Position numbers and translations under genes: made by a program
Part shown: in pieces, positions 6,478 through 6,552 of the stretch
Numbering within the stretch: position 1 is the stretch's first letter
Layout: each line of letters starts with the position of its first letter
Notes under the pieces: model-generated
Told to the model about the DNA's origin: nothing
The model's database searches: none
The model's input: the letters and a program-made list of their open reading frames with translations, nothing else
From: an uncultured Fibrobacterota bacterium
Lineage (GTDB): Bacteria > Fibrobacterota > Chitinivibrionia > Chitinivibrionales > CAIOZP01
Reading direction: 5' to 3'
Length of the DNA: 6,552 bases
Assembly (NCBI GenBank): GCA_903862805.1
Contig: CAIOZP010000114.1
Location: 1-6,552 of the forward strand

Positions 6478-6552
6478 TCATGATTGAAAAACCGGTAATA
6501 CCGCTCCAGCTACTCGGCGGAATCAAAAATGATCTGCTGTCGATCATGGATA
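6474..6552 (+). CDS. Start of a gene overlapping the fliS stop; possible FliT-like flagellar protein (partial)
   Basis: An open frame starts at ATG 6474, in an ATGA overlap with the fliS TGA (6475-6477), or at the in-frame ATG 6480, and runs off the right edge after 26 codons. The visible part includes MIEKPVIPLQLLGGIKNDLL and shows no diagnostic motif. The overlap implies translational coupling with fliS. Genes for small helical chaperones such as FliT are often found here, but that is position only; it could equally be another small flagellar or unrelated protein. No strong ribosome binding site of its own is visible, in line with coupling. Confidence 0.6.
   Translation, partial: MIMIEKPVIPLQLLGGIKNDLLSIMD

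Overview
The window looks like a chromosomal stretch from a flagellated, Gram-negative-type bacterium. The signs are a lipoprotein signal peptide with Asp at +2, flagellar genes behind a textbook sigma-28 promoter, and moderate G+C. Codon use looks even across the genes, and there are no mobile elements, tRNAs, rRNAs or CRISPR arrays. I cannot name the species. The gene order is not the classical enterobacterial fli order, so I would look outside the Enterobacteriaceae.

Layout, left to right. (1) Positions 1-87, minus strand: the first 29 codons of a gene that leaves the window, possibly flhA. (2) 88-366: an intergenic region between divergent genes, with a candidate sigma-70-type promoter for the next gene. 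(3) 367-1152, plus: a FkpA/Mip-type FKBP peptidyl-prolyl isomerase predicted to be a lipoprotein. (4) 1186-1217: a perfect 13-bp inverted repeat between convergent genes, probably a shared terminator. (5) 3315-1230, minus: a two-gene unit, a membrane family 2 glycosyltransferase followed one base later by a radical SAM protein with a C-terminal SPASM/twitch-like cysteine set. (6) 3385-3795, plus: acpS, holo-ACP synthase. (7) 3796-3996: an intergenic region ending in a sigma-28 promoter. (8) 3997-6552, plus: fliD, fliS and the start of a third gene that overlaps the fliS stop codon.

How they work together. FliD (filament cap) and FliS (flagellin export chaperone) are late flagellar products, which agrees with a FliA-type promoter in front of fliD. 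The partial gene after fliS sits where fliT-like chaperone genes are often found, but too little is visible to prove it. If the left-edge gene is flhA, both ends of the window are flagellar and the middle holds unrelated cell-envelope and housekeeping genes. The glycosyltransferase/radical SAM pair has no recognised pathway. It is the least understood part of the window and the best candidate for something undescribed. I found no clear evidence of a wholly new system.
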